Origin: DATFYM01 sp035315065
GTDB taxonomy: Bacteria; Acidobacteriota; Terriglobia; UBA7540
Length of the DNA stretch: 64,000 nt
Direction of reading: 5' to 3'
NCBI GenBank assembly: GCA_035315065.1
Contig: DATFYM010000166.1
Span: 1 to 64,000, forward strand
Notes under the pieces: model-generated
What the model was told of the DNA's origin: nothing
Database searches by the model: none
Seen by the model: the letters and a program-made list of their open reading frames with translations, nothing else
In this document: positions 47,046 through 55,262 of the stretch, piece after piece
Layout of the letters: the number at the start of each line of letters is the position of its first letter
Numbering within the stretch: the stretch's first letter is position 1
Position numbers and translations under genes: made by a program

Positions 47046-47828
47046 ATGGCACCCCCATTGTTGGTGGCGGTGATCATTTTCCTGTTCTGGATTTTCGCGT
47101 GTCTTAACATCCTGCGCGAATACGAGCGTGCGGTGGTGTTCCGCCTGGGACGCGTCCTCAAGAAAGAGAAGGGACCCGGGGTGGTGCTCATTCTGTGGCC
47201 CATCGACAAGATCATCAAGGTCTCGCTTCGCACCGTGACCTGGGACGTTCCGCCGCAGGACATTATCACGCGCGATAACGTTTCTATGAAGGTGAATGCG
47301 GTGGTGTACTTCCGGGTGATGGATGCCGTGCGGGCGATCGTCGAGGTGGAGAACTACCGTTACGCCGTCGAGCAGGCAGCCCAGACGGGCTTGCGCTCGG
47401 TGTTGGGCGAAGTGGAGCTGGACGACTTACTCTCTCAGCGGGAGAAGCTCAACGCCCGGCTGCAGACCATTCTCGACGAGCACACCGAACCGTGGGGCGT
47501 CAAGGTGACGCAGGTCCAGGTGAAGCAAGTGGACCTGCCGCAGGAGATGCAGCGCGCCATCGCCGCGCAGGCCGAGGCGGAGCGGACGCGCCGCGCCAAG
47601 ATCATCGCCGCCGACGGCGAATACCAGGCGTCGACCAAGCTGGCCGAGGCCGCCGAGGTCCTCAACAAGCAACCCGCCGCCATCACCCTGCGATACCTGC
47701 AAACGCTGGTCGAAATCGGCACGGAGAAGAATACCACCATTGTCTTTCCGCTGCCCATCGATCTGCTGGCGGGATTGATGCTGAGGACGCGCCCTGAGAC
47801 TCTGGCGGCGGCGCCGGAAAAGAGTTGA
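47046..47828 (+). CDS. SPFH/band 7 (stomatin-like, slipin) protein
   Basis: 260 aa. One N-terminal membrane segment (3-22, PPLLVAVIIFLFWIFACL) and an SPFH domain (EYERAVVFRLGRVLKKEKGP, VSMKVNAVVYFRVMD), then a helical region (QEMQRAIAAQAEAERTRRAK). Stomatin-like proteins form oligomeric membrane microdomains and work with NfeD proteases; the adjacent NfeD gene supports that. AAAGGAGCC precedes the ATG. Confidence 0.94.
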   Translation: MAPPLLVAVIIFLFWIFACLNILREYERAVVFRLGRVLKKEKGPGVVLILWPIDKIIKVSLRTVTWDVPPQDIITRDNVSMKVNAVVYFRVMDAVRAIVEVENYRYAVEQAAQTGLRSVLGEVELDDLLSQREKLNARLQTILDEHTEPWGVKVTQVQVKQVDLPQEMQRAIAAQAEAERTRRAKIIAADGEYQASTKLAEAAEVLNKQPAAITLRYLQTLVEIGTEKNTTIVFPLPIDLLAGLMLRTRPETLAAAPEKS

Positions 47829-47918
47829 GAGTTGAAGGTCAACGGTCGAAGAGTAAGTCTAGGCATGACGGCCTGTTCTTGGTTTTTACCTTCGACCTTC
47901 AACCTTCGACTGTCTTCG
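47826..47918. repeat. Inverted heptamer element (GGTCGAAG / CTTCGACC)
   Basis: Left arm GTTGAAGGTCAACGGTCGAAG, core with GCATGACGGCCTGTTC, right arm CCTTCGACCTTCAACCTTCG. It overlaps the SPFH stop codon. Confidence 0.78.
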
Positions 47919-47928
47919 GAGGCACGGA

Positions 47929-48768
47929 ATGAGCAATGACGCTCGAGGGGGACTGTCGGCGATTCAACTGGCCTTGGTCTCTCTGACTGGCATCGCCGTG
48001 TGTGCGGTGTTCTTCGCCCTGGGCTTTCTGGTGGCCCGAAATCAGCAACCCCCCACGGTGTTGGCGAATGCGAACACCGAGCCGGTCCCGCCCCCGGGGC
48101 CAGCGCCGACACCGGTGAAGAGCCCAGTCGGCGCGACCACGAGCGAGAACACGAGTCCCGCCCCGGCGCCGACACCGGTGAAGAGCCCAGTCGGCGCGAC
48201 CACAAGCGAGAACACGAGTTCCGCCCCGGCGCCGGCACCGGTGAAGAGCGCGGTCGGCGCGACTACGAGCGAGCACACGAGTCCCGCTTCCGCGCCGGCC
48301 GAAGGCGGCATCATCTCGCGAAGCAATCCGGCGCCCAATCCTGGCTCATCAGCGCCCTCCGCTTCTACCTCGTCCACACTGCCCATTCGGGCGCGGGAGG
48401 TGCCACTGAAGAACGACTCGAAACGCCTGCCCGCGGCGCCGGTTTCTTCCCCGACTCAATCTGCAGCCTCCAACCTGGCTGGGGCGTCCAACGCGGTCGC
48501 GGCGCCGCCGTCCCGCCCTGCGGGACCGGCGCCGGGCGGCAAAATCGTCGTCCAGGTATCCGCCGTGGGTGTCCGCCAAGACGCCGAGACGCTGGTGACT
48601 CTCCTGAAGTCGCGGGGCTACCCAGCTTTCCTCGTAACGCCGGAGGCGGCGAGGGCCCGCGACAAGTTGTTTCGCGTTCAAGTGGGGCCCTACAAGTCCG
48701 ACCCCGAGGCCATAGGCGTTCGCAATAAGCTGGTGGCGGACGGCTTCAAGCCTTTCGTGCGGCACTGA
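47929..48768 (+). CDS. SPOR-domain membrane protein with tandem linker repeats
   Basis: 279 aa. Transmembrane helix about 13-35, then a Pro/Ala/Thr-rich linker containing three 21-residue repeats (VKSPVGATTSENTS), and a C-terminal SPOR domain (GKIVVQVSAVGVRQDAETLV, LFRVQVGPYKSDPEAIGVRN). SPOR domains bind denuded glycan at division septa, so a role in cell division or wall remodelling is likely. Another SPOR gene follows. Confidence 0.9.
   Translation: MSNDARGGLSAIQLALVSLTGIAVCAVFFALGFLVARNQQPPTVLANANTEPVPPPGPAPTPVKSPVGATTSENTSPAPAPTPVKSPVGATTSENTSSAPAPAPVKSAVGATTSEHTSPASAPAEGGIISRSNPAPNPGSSAPSASTSSTLPIRAREVPLKNDSKRLPAAPVSSPTQSAASNLAGASNAVAAPPSRPAGPAPGGKIVVQVSAVGVRQDAETLVTLLKSRGYPAFLVTPEAARARDKLFRVQVGPYKSDPEAIGVRNKLVADGFKPFVRH
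48108..48300 (+). repeat. Three 63-nt in-frame tandem repeats
   Basis: Units begin near 48111, 48174 and 48237 (ACCGGTGAAGAGC). Copies 1 and 2 are almost identical and the third is more diverged. They lengthen the linker of the SPOR protein. Confidence 0.85.
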
Positions 48769-48800
48769 CAGGTCACCCCACTTTTGGCAGGAGGGCCACT

Positions 48801-49565
48801 CTGAGCGCAGAGAAGAAGCCGGTGAACCTCCCGGGAGACGCGCCGGGCGCGGCGACGCCTGCCTCCCCTCAGGACGAGAGCTTCCAGGGGCTGATGAGTG
48901 ACATGCTCGCTGACGGGGAGCACCTGGACGCTTACGACGAGCCGGCTGATCCAGAACCTGAGCCAAGTGCCGCACCGCGCGAAGATTTGAGGGCTAAACG
49001 GAGCGTCCCCGCCCAATCCCACCCTTTACGGTTGTTCGGCGTGTTCCTGGGAGGGATGGTGACGGGCGGCCTGTTTCTGGGCTTGGGGTTTTGGGCGGGC
49101 CGTCACGCGCGGCCTGCGGCCGTGGTTCCGGTTCACCCATCCCGGGCGAGTTCTTCCTTCCAAACGAAACTGAGCCCACTGAGCTCGACTGCGTCGGCCG
49201 AAACAACAGACGCGAGGCACGACACGACGATCCAAGCGGCGCCGGGAGCTGGCGCCAAGCCGGGTGAGGCCCTGCCGGCGGTGGTTTCAGAGCAGCCTTC
49301 CGCTCAGCCGCCTGATTTGGGCTTCAATGTTCAAGTGGCGGCGCCAGCCACCGAGCAGGAAGCTGAGGATCTGGCCCGGATCCTGAAGAACATGGGCTAC
49401 CCTGTCCTGCCAACCATGTCAGCGCCCTCGGGCCCGCGGCGAAAGATTTTCCCGGTTCGGGTGGGGCCATACCGGACCCGAGAAGAAGCTCAACAAATCA
49501 TCGAGCGTCTGCAACTCGAAGGATTCAAGCCGGGTGTGCCCAGTGCGCCGGGTGCAAAAGAATGA
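48801..49565 (+). CDS. SPOR-domain membrane protein, probable CTG start
   Basis: 254 aa if started at CTG 48801, which has AGGAGGG 5-6 nt upstream; the alternative GTG at 48822 is 27 nt from that site. Acidic N-terminal cytoplasmic part, one transmembrane helix (FGVFLGGMVTGGLFLGLGFW, about 72-92), Pro/Ser linker, and C-terminal SPOR domain (FNVQVAAPATEQEAEDLARI, KIFPVRVGPYRTREEAQQII). It overlaps lnt by 4 nt. Confidence 0.85.
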   Translation: MSAEKKPVNLPGDAPGAATPASPQDESFQGLMSDMLADGEHLDAYDEPADPEPEPSAAPREDLRAKRSVPAQSHPLRLFGVFLGGMVTGGLFLGLGFWAGRHARPAAVVPVHPSRASSSFQTKLSPLSSTASAETTDARHDTTIQAAPGAGAKPGEALPAVVSEQPSAQPPDLGFNVQVAAPATEQEAEDLARILKNMGYPVLPTMSAPSGPRRKIFPVRVGPYRTREEAQQIIERLQLEGFKPGVPSAPGAKE

Positions 49566-51262
49566 CGAATTGGTCCCGCCCTGCGGGATGGCGTTACGCC
49601 GCCAGCGTCCTCTGCGGCCTGCTGCTGGTGGCCTGCTTCCCTGATCTTCATTGGCGCTTCCTGGCTTGGGTGGCGGTCGCCCCCTTGCTCGTCGCTCTGA
49701 CCGCTGCACCTCGGCCCCGGCAGGCGTTCGCGCTGGGCTACATCACTGGCGCAGTGTTCATGGCCGGTAGTTGCTACTGGCTGGTCTACGTGATGCAGCG
49801 CTACGGCAATCTCGGCGCCGCACTTTCCGTGGGCGTGGTGGCGCTGCTGGCGCTTATCTTTGCCCTTTTCTTCGCTGCCTTCGGGCTGGCGGTGGGTTGG
49901 GCGGCGAGGCGCTCGCCGGGCTGGGCGCTGATGATCAGCCCTTTCGCCTGGGTGGCGGCCGAACTGGCCCGCACCTACCTGATCACCGGCTTCCCTTGGA
50001 ACCTGCTGGGTTACGCGGTCGGTGCCGATGGATTGCGTCAACTGGCTTCGGTGACGGCGGTGTACGGTCTCTCTTTCCTCGCCCTAGCCACGAGCGCAGT
50101 ATTGGTTGCCGTTTGGCGGAGTGGCGGGTCCGCCGGACGGCGCAAGGTGTGGTTCGCGGCGTCCTGCCTTGCAGGATGGGTGGTGCTGCTGCTGATCGCC
50201 AACTGGCTTCTGGCGCCGCCCGTCGTGAGGTCCGGCCCCGACTTGGCCTACCTGTTGCAACCCGACGTCCCACTCGAGGATTGGGTCCAGGAAAAGTGGG
50301 CGCCCTGGCATGATCCCGCTCCGCTGAACCGTCTGGTGACGGATAGCCTCGACGCGGTTCGCAGCGAAATGCCCGCGCCGAACGGCGCCCAGAGTCAGGG
50401 CCAGAATCAGGGCCAGCGTCAGGGCTTGCATCCGGGTTTGGCGCAGAGTGGAGAGAGCGCGAGCAGCGTCGGCGCGCCGATGCGAATTATTGTATGGGCG
50501 GAGAATCCGGCCCCGTTTTACTTCCCGCGAGATCCCGTCTTTGCCAGGGCGATGGCAGGGCTCGCACGTCAGGCGCAGGCTTACGTTGTGTTCAACACCG
50601 TGACCTTCGCCGGTCCGGATTACACGTTGCCGAAGAACAGCGCCATCGTGCTCGCGCCCACTGGGCTTGAGCTCTTGCAATATGATAAAATACATTTGGT
50701 GCCCTTCGGTGAGTACGTGCCTGCCTGGGCCTTTCCCGGGAAGATCGGTAAGATCACGGCGGAGGTGGGCGACTTCGTCCCGGGCTCGGAGTATCGGACG
50801 GCTCCGTCCCGCCGTGGCGGGATCGGTGTCTTCATCTGCTACGAGGACATTTTTCCGCAACTGGTGCGGCGCCTGACGCCGGCCGGGCCCGGTGTTCTGG
50901 TGAGTATCTCGAACGATTCCTGGTACGACGATTCGCCGGCGGCCGCGCAGCACCTGGAGACGGCGCGCTTCCGGGCCATCGAGAACCGCCGCTATTTGCT
51001 GCGCGCCACGAACGACGGAATTACGACCGTGATCGATCCTTACGGGCGCGTTTTGGAAAGCCTCCCGCGCCACGTCGAGCGGGTGCTGCCGGTGCGGTTC
51101 GCGTTCATTGAAGAGTCGGCCTTCTACACGCTGCACGGCGACGTTTTTGCGTGGCTGTGCGTTGCGGTGACCATCGTGATTTTGGGGCGGCTGGGGTTGA
51201 AGAGTTTTCAGTCGTCAGTTTTCAGTTCTCAGTTCTCAGGAGAGTCGAAAGTCGAAAGTTGA
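49562..51262 (+). CDS. lnt: Apolipoprotein N-acyltransferase
   Basis: Adds the third acyl chain to lipoproteins in the inner membrane (566 aa). Several transmembrane helices cover residues 8-225. The nitrilase-like domain has the catalytic triad Glu314 (WAEN), Lys376 (KIHLVPFGEYVP) and Cys426 (GVFICYEDIFP). Residues about 274-300 hold a Gln/Gly repeat. The final residues, from FQSSVFSS onward, and the stop are translated from a heptamer element. Confidence 0.94.
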   Translation: MTNWSRPAGWRYAASVLCGLLLVACFPDLHWRFLAWVAVAPLLVALTAAPRPRQAFALGYITGAVFMAGSCYWLVYVMQRYGNLGAALSVGVVALLALIFALFFAAFGLAVGWAARRSPGWALMISPFAWVAAELARTYLITGFPWNLLGYAVGADGLRQLASVTAVYGLSFLALATSAVLVAVWRSGGSAGRRKVWFAASCLAGWVVLLLIANWLLAPPVVRSGPDLAYLLQPDVPLEDWVQEKWAPWHDPAPLNRLVTDSLDAVRSEMPAPNGAQSQGQNQGQRQGLHPGLAQSGESASSVGAPMRIIVWAENPAPFYFPRDPVFARAMAGLARQAQAYVVFNTVTFAGPDYTLPKNSAIVLAPTGLELLQYDKIHLVPFGEYVPAWAFPGKIGKITAEVGDFVPGSEYRTAPSRRGGIGVFICYEDIFPQLVRRLTPAGPGVLVSISNDSWYDDSPAAAQHLETARFRAIENRRYLLRATNDGITTVIDPYGRVLESLPRHVERVLPVRFAFIEESAFYTLHGDVFAWLCVAVTIVILGRLGLKSFQSSVFSSQFSGESKVES

Positions 51263-51350
51263 AAGTCGAGAGTGGAAGCGCCCGGTCTTATCTTTCGACT
51301 TTCAACTTTCGACTTTCGACTCGTTCAACTGAAAACTGAAGACTAGATCT
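51203..51350. repeat. Nested inverted heptamer element (TCAGTTT outer, GTCGAAA inner)
   Basis: Left part TCAGTTTTCAGTTCTCAG, then GTCGAAAGTCGAAAGTTGAA. The right part mirrors it as CTTTCGACTTTCAACTTTCG, then AACTGAAAACTGAAGAC. It starts inside lnt. Confidence 0.8.
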
Positions 51351-51383
51351 CAGTTTTCAATTGCCGGCAAGAAACGAGGGAAT

Positions 51384-52485
51384 GTGATCGAAGAGCTAGA
51401 GCGCAAGCACGAAGAACTCCAGCGGCGTACCGCCGAGCTTCGGAGTTTTCTTTGACGCTCCCAAAGCGCGCCGGGAACTAGCTGCCATTGAGGAGCAGAT
51501 GGCCCGCCCGGACTTCTGGCAGGATCAGGAAGCGTCTCAGCGGTTTCTTCCCCAGCGGCGAAGGCTGGAGGAGAAACTTGAAACTGACGCTGGTCTCGCC
51601 CGCTCTCTCGCCGACCTCGACGCCTACTTCGAGCTCGCCCGCGAGGGTGAGAGCGTGATAGCGGAACTGGCGGCCGAGCTTGACAAGTTTGGCCAGAGGC
51701 TCGAGCAGCTCGAGACCGCCACGCTTCTCCCAGGCGAGAGCGATCGCTTGAACGCCATCGTCACGCTGCATCCTGGAGCCGGTGGGACCGAATCGCAGGA
51801 CTGGGCGGACATGCTGCTGCGCATGTACCAGCGCTGGGCGGAGCGCCACGGCTTCAAGTTCACGTTGATGGAGTATCAGGCGGGCGAGGAAGCAGGCCTG
51901 AAGTCAGCCACCTTTTCGGCCCGCGGCGACTACGCCTACGGGCTGCTCGCTTCCGAGAGCGGGGTGCATCGTCTGGTGCGCATCTCGCCTTTCGACGCGG
52001 CGGCGCGACGGCACACGTCGTTTGCCTCAGTTTTCGTCAGCCCCGAAATCGACGATAGCATCAAGATCGAGATCAAGCCCGAGGACCTGCGTATTGAGAC
52101 CTACCGGTCCACGGGGGCGGGTGGGCAGCACGTCAACACCACGGACTCGGCCGTCCGCATCACTCATATTCCCAGCGGACTCGTGGCCCAGTGCCAGAAC
52201 GAGCGCTCGCAACACCGCAATCGCGACATGGCGATGAAGGTGTTGCGTTCGAAGCTCTACGAACTCGAACTGGCCAAGCGGCGCAAGGAGGCGGACAAGC
52301 TGGCCGAGCAGAAGGGTGAGATCGCGTTCGGCAACCAGATCCGCTCCTACGTGCTGCACCCGTACCGCATGGTGAAAGACCACCGTACCAAGTTCGAGGT
52401 GGGCGACGCCGACCGGGTTCTCGATGGCGACCTCGATCCCTTCATCAAGGCGTATCTCACGTCGCACCGTTTGGCGGCAAAGTAG
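51384..52485 (+). CDS. prfB: Peptide chain release factor 2, programmed +1 frameshift
   Basis: RF2 recognises UAA/UGA stops. The first 23 codons (GTG 51384 onward, IEELERKHEELQRRTAELRS) end in CTT-TGA at 51450-51455; shifting +1 at CTTTGAC restores the long frame (DAPKARRELAAIEEQ). CGGAG upstream serves as the Shine-Dalgarno-like stimulator. The main part has the RF2 tripeptide SPF (VRISPFDAAARRHTS) and the catalytic GGQ (TGAGGQHVNT). Confidence 0.95.
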
Positions 52486-52499
52486 CCGTAGCGGCGGTA

Positions 52500-52595
52500 G
52501 GAATTGCCGATTGCCGATTGGAAGAGAAGACGCAAGCCACTTGGGTTTTCCAATCGTCAATCGTCAATCGTCAATCGACAATTCCTACCGCCGCC
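52500..52595. repeat. Inverted heptamer element (CCGATTG / CAATCGT)
   Basis: Left arm AATTGCCGATTGCCGATTGG, right arm with three CAATCGT units ending CAATTCC. It lies between convergent prfB and the propeller gene. Confidence 0.78.
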
Positions 52596-52611
52596 ACAGC
52601 CGCGCGCCGTT

Positions 52612-53655
52612 CTATTGTCCCACCACCAGCAGAGTAAAGGTGCCAGGCTTCATCGTCGGACGACGCCGTTCGGTTGTTTGTGTCCCGGCCGGCGGCGGCT
52701 CGAACTCTGCCGTCACCAGGAACACGTTGTGCGTTTTCTCGTCCAGCGCCATGGTGCGGGCGCCAGCCTGAGTCGGGACGTCTTGCACGACCGTGAACTT
52801 ATCCGGCGAATCCTCGTGGACCACGGTCAACGTTGCAGCCCGACCGTTGGAGCTGAAGGCATTTCCAGTCCCAGGATCGAAGCCGTTGGCGTCAACGCCC
52901 TCGCCGATGGGCGGCGTGGCGATCACCTTGCCGCTGTCGGCATCCATCACCACCATCATCTTGTTGTGGCAGCCGCTGAACAGGCGGCGATGCTGCGTGT
53001 CCATGGCGATGCCCGAGGGTCCATCGCCGGGAGCGAGCGGCCATCGCTGGGTGACCTTGAGCGCCTGGGTGTCGATTTCCACTACGATGCTTTTGTCTTC
53101 GAGGTTGTTGTAGATGTGACCTTTGCCGTCCGCCACGGCAAACTCTGGCTGCCCGTCAAGCTTGAGCGTCCCAACCACGTTGCCGGTGGCCGCGTCGATG
53201 GCAGTCGTGCTGCCGCCGCGGCCGTTGAAGGTGAACACACGCTTCGAGAAGGGGTCGTAAACGATAGCGTCAGGGCCCGTGTCGGTGGCGGGCGTACCGA
53301 GCACTTGGAGCGTCTTGAGATCGAAAATGGTAACGGTGTTGGAGCGGCCGTTGCTCGTGAAACCGCGGCCGAGATCCGCAGCGATGGCGATGCCGTGGAC
53401 CCCTTGCGTGTCGGGAATGTCGCCCACCACCGCATAGGTATCGGCGTCGAGGACCATGACATGGGTGCCACGCGAGATGTAAAGCCGGCGCCCGTCAGGG
53501 TCCACCTTCAGATAGTCCCAACCTCCATCACCACCCAGAATCACTTTCTTGACGAGGTGATAGCCACCTTCGGGCGGAGCAGCGGCGGCGACGGCCGTGA
53601 CGATCATCAGTGGGAACAGGCAGAGTCGCAGAGCTCGTGCAAAACTGAGTTGCAT
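52612..53655 (-). CDS. Secreted YVTN/YncE-like beta-propeller protein
   Basis: 347 aa from ATG 53655, which has AAGGAGG upstream. Signal peptide 1-25. A seven-bladed propeller follows with recurring motifs (YLKVDPDGRRLYISRGTHV, GIAIAADLGRGFTSNGRSN, GIAMDTQHRRLFSGCHNKM). Such proteins usually bind partners or surface ligands and are not enzymes. Substrate unknown. Confidence 0.88.
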   Translation of the reverse strand: MQLSFARALRLCLFPLMIVTAVAAAAPPEGGYHLVKKVILGGDGGWDYLKVDPDGRRLYISRGTHVMVLDADTYAVVGDIPDTQGVHGIAIAADLGRGFTSNGRSNTVTIFDLKTLQVLGTPATDTGPDAIVYDPFSKRVFTFNGRGGSTTAIDAATGNVVGTLKLDGQPEFAVADGKGHIYNNLEDKSIVVEIDTQALKVTQRWPLAPGDGPSGIAMDTQHRRLFSGCHNKMMVVMDADSGKVIATPPIGEGVDANGFDPGTGNAFSSNGRAATLTVVHEDSPDKFTVVQDVPTQAGARTMALDEKTHNVFLVTAEFEPPPAGTQTTERRRPTMKPGTFTLLVVGQ

Positions 53656-53951
53656 TCTATCCTCCTTGGCTTGATCGGTCAGATCCGTGTTCCGGGCCAC
53701 ATAGGGCGGGACTGGAGAAGCCGCGGGACGCGCACGAATCAGCTTCGTTTCACGACGCTGATTATGTGCCAGCCGACGGAAAGTTGAACACGGTATTGCC
53801 TGGTGCCAGTCCTTAGCCTAAGACGTTCTATCCGGGCTGGTGGTTTCAGTAAATCGCTTCTCGCATCGGCCGTCGAACGATTATATTCTTGCAACCTGCT
53901 GCACCCGGAGCCGTGTGGCGCCGGACCCGTGTCCTTTCAGGAGTGGAGACC

Positions 53952-55079
53952 ATGAAAAGAGTCGCTCGACTGTTTCTTGCCCTTGCCTGCGTGGGTACCC
54001 TGCAGGCGCAACAGTTCTCCGCGCAGGACCTGCCACAACTACGCGGCTACGAGTCCGAGCGCGCCGGTAGCTGGGACCGCAGCGGTGGCAACGCCGATTA
54101 CACCCACATTCCGCCCGGCCAGACCCTCGCCATTTTCGATCAAAACGGTCCCGGGGAAATCCGCCACATCTGGATCACCCTGGCGTCGCCCGAGGCCTAC
54201 CACCTGAAAAAGATGGTGCTGCGGATGTATTGGGATGACGAGAAAGAGCCGAGCGTGGAGACTCCCCTCGGCGACTTCTTCGGCCTGGGTCTCGGCGACT
54301 ACCAGGTATTCCAATCGGCACTCATCACGGTGAATCCCGAGAAGGCGTTGAACTCCTATTTCCCCATGCCTTTCGCGAAGCACGGCAGGATCACGGTCAC
54401 CAACGAGGGGAGCCAGGATAGTTCCGACTTCTACTGGAACATCGACTGGGTCAAGCTGCCGTCTCTCGCGCCCCACACCGCCTACTTCCACGCCCAGTAC
54501 CGCCAGTGCACACCGTGCAAGGGTTGGTACAAGGGGAATTTCTACGGCAACGATTTCCGCGAGGCTCACTCGGACCCGCGCTGGTACAACAAGTCAGGCG
54601 ACCTGAACTATGTTTTCCTCGACACGCAGGGCGACGGGCAATTGGTGGGCGTCACGCTCTCCGTTTTCGAAAACCAATGGGGCGGCTGGAACGAGGGCGA
54701 CGAGTTTGTCTGGATCGACGGTGAGCCGGACACCCGAATCCACGGCACCGGCGGCGAAGACTACTTCAACGGCGCCTGGGGCTTCGACCGGCTTTACAGC
54801 ACGCCGACCGTGGGCCTCATCGAGTTCACGGGCTGGCAACCGGGCGCGCGCTTCTCGATGTACCGCTGGCACCTGGAGGCGCCGATCCGTTTTCGCAAGT
54901 CGATTACGTTCAGCATGGAGGACGGCCATGCCGACCTGCGGTCCGACAACCTATTCTCGGTAGCCTACTGGTACCAATTGGAGCCTCACTCCGGGTTTCC
55001 GACCCTGCCGCCGGTCGAGGACCGCATCCCGAAATTCAAGCCCGTCGGCGGGCCGGGGCAGGACCCCTCTATGAAGTAG
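53952..55079 (+). CDS. DUF2961 / glycoside hydrolase family 172 protein, secreted
   Basis: 375 aa. Signal peptide about 1-20 (ATG 53952, AGGAG upstream; a frame from 53889 is only an extension). Hallmarks of DUF2961 are GPGEIRHIWITL, YWDDEKEPSVETPLGDFFG and IHGTGGEDYFNGAWGF. The family is now GH172; characterised members act on fructofuranose or arabinofuranose linkages. The substrate here cannot be deduced. Confidence 0.9.
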   Translation: MKRVARLFLALACVGTLQAQQFSAQDLPQLRGYESERAGSWDRSGGNADYTHIPPGQTLAIFDQNGPGEIRHIWITLASPEAYHLKKMVLRMYWDDEKEPSVETPLGDFFGLGLGDYQVFQSALITVNPEKALNSYFPMPFAKHGRITVTNEGSQDSSDFYWNIDWVKLPSLAPHTAYFHAQYRQCTPCKGWYKGNFYGNDFREAHSDPRWYNKSGDLNYVFLDTQGDGQLVGVTLSVFENQWGGWNEGDEFVWIDGEPDTRIHGTGGEDYFNGAWGFDRLYSTPTVGLIEFTGWQPGARFSMYRWHLEAPIRFRKSITFSMEDGHADLRSDNLFSVAYWYQLEPHSGFPTLPPVEDRIPKFKPVGGPGQDPSMK

Positions 55080-55262
55080 GAGTCAGGAATCAGAAGCCAG
55101 AATGAGTTGTGAATGGTGTGAGTGGTGAATAGTGAATAGTGAATGGTGAAGGAAGACATCCATCTGAGTTTCGTCTTCAATTCACAATTCACTATTCACA
55201 ATTTACATCTCCTTCTGACTCCTCGCTCCCGACTCCTGACTCCTGGCTCCCAGCCTCCGAAT
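55079..55262. repeat. Composite inverted heptamer element (GTGAATA / TTCACTA and GACTCCT)
   Basis: Left: GAGTCAGGAATCAGAAGCC and GTGAATAGTGAATAGTGAAT. Right: AATTCACTATTCACAATTT and GACTCCTGACTCCTGGC. The right end forms the last codons of era. Confidence 0.78.

Noticed and set aside
52504..53787. Plus-strand frame (427 aa) opposite the propeller gene
   Set aside because: Starts in a heptamer element and is antisense to a real secreted protein.
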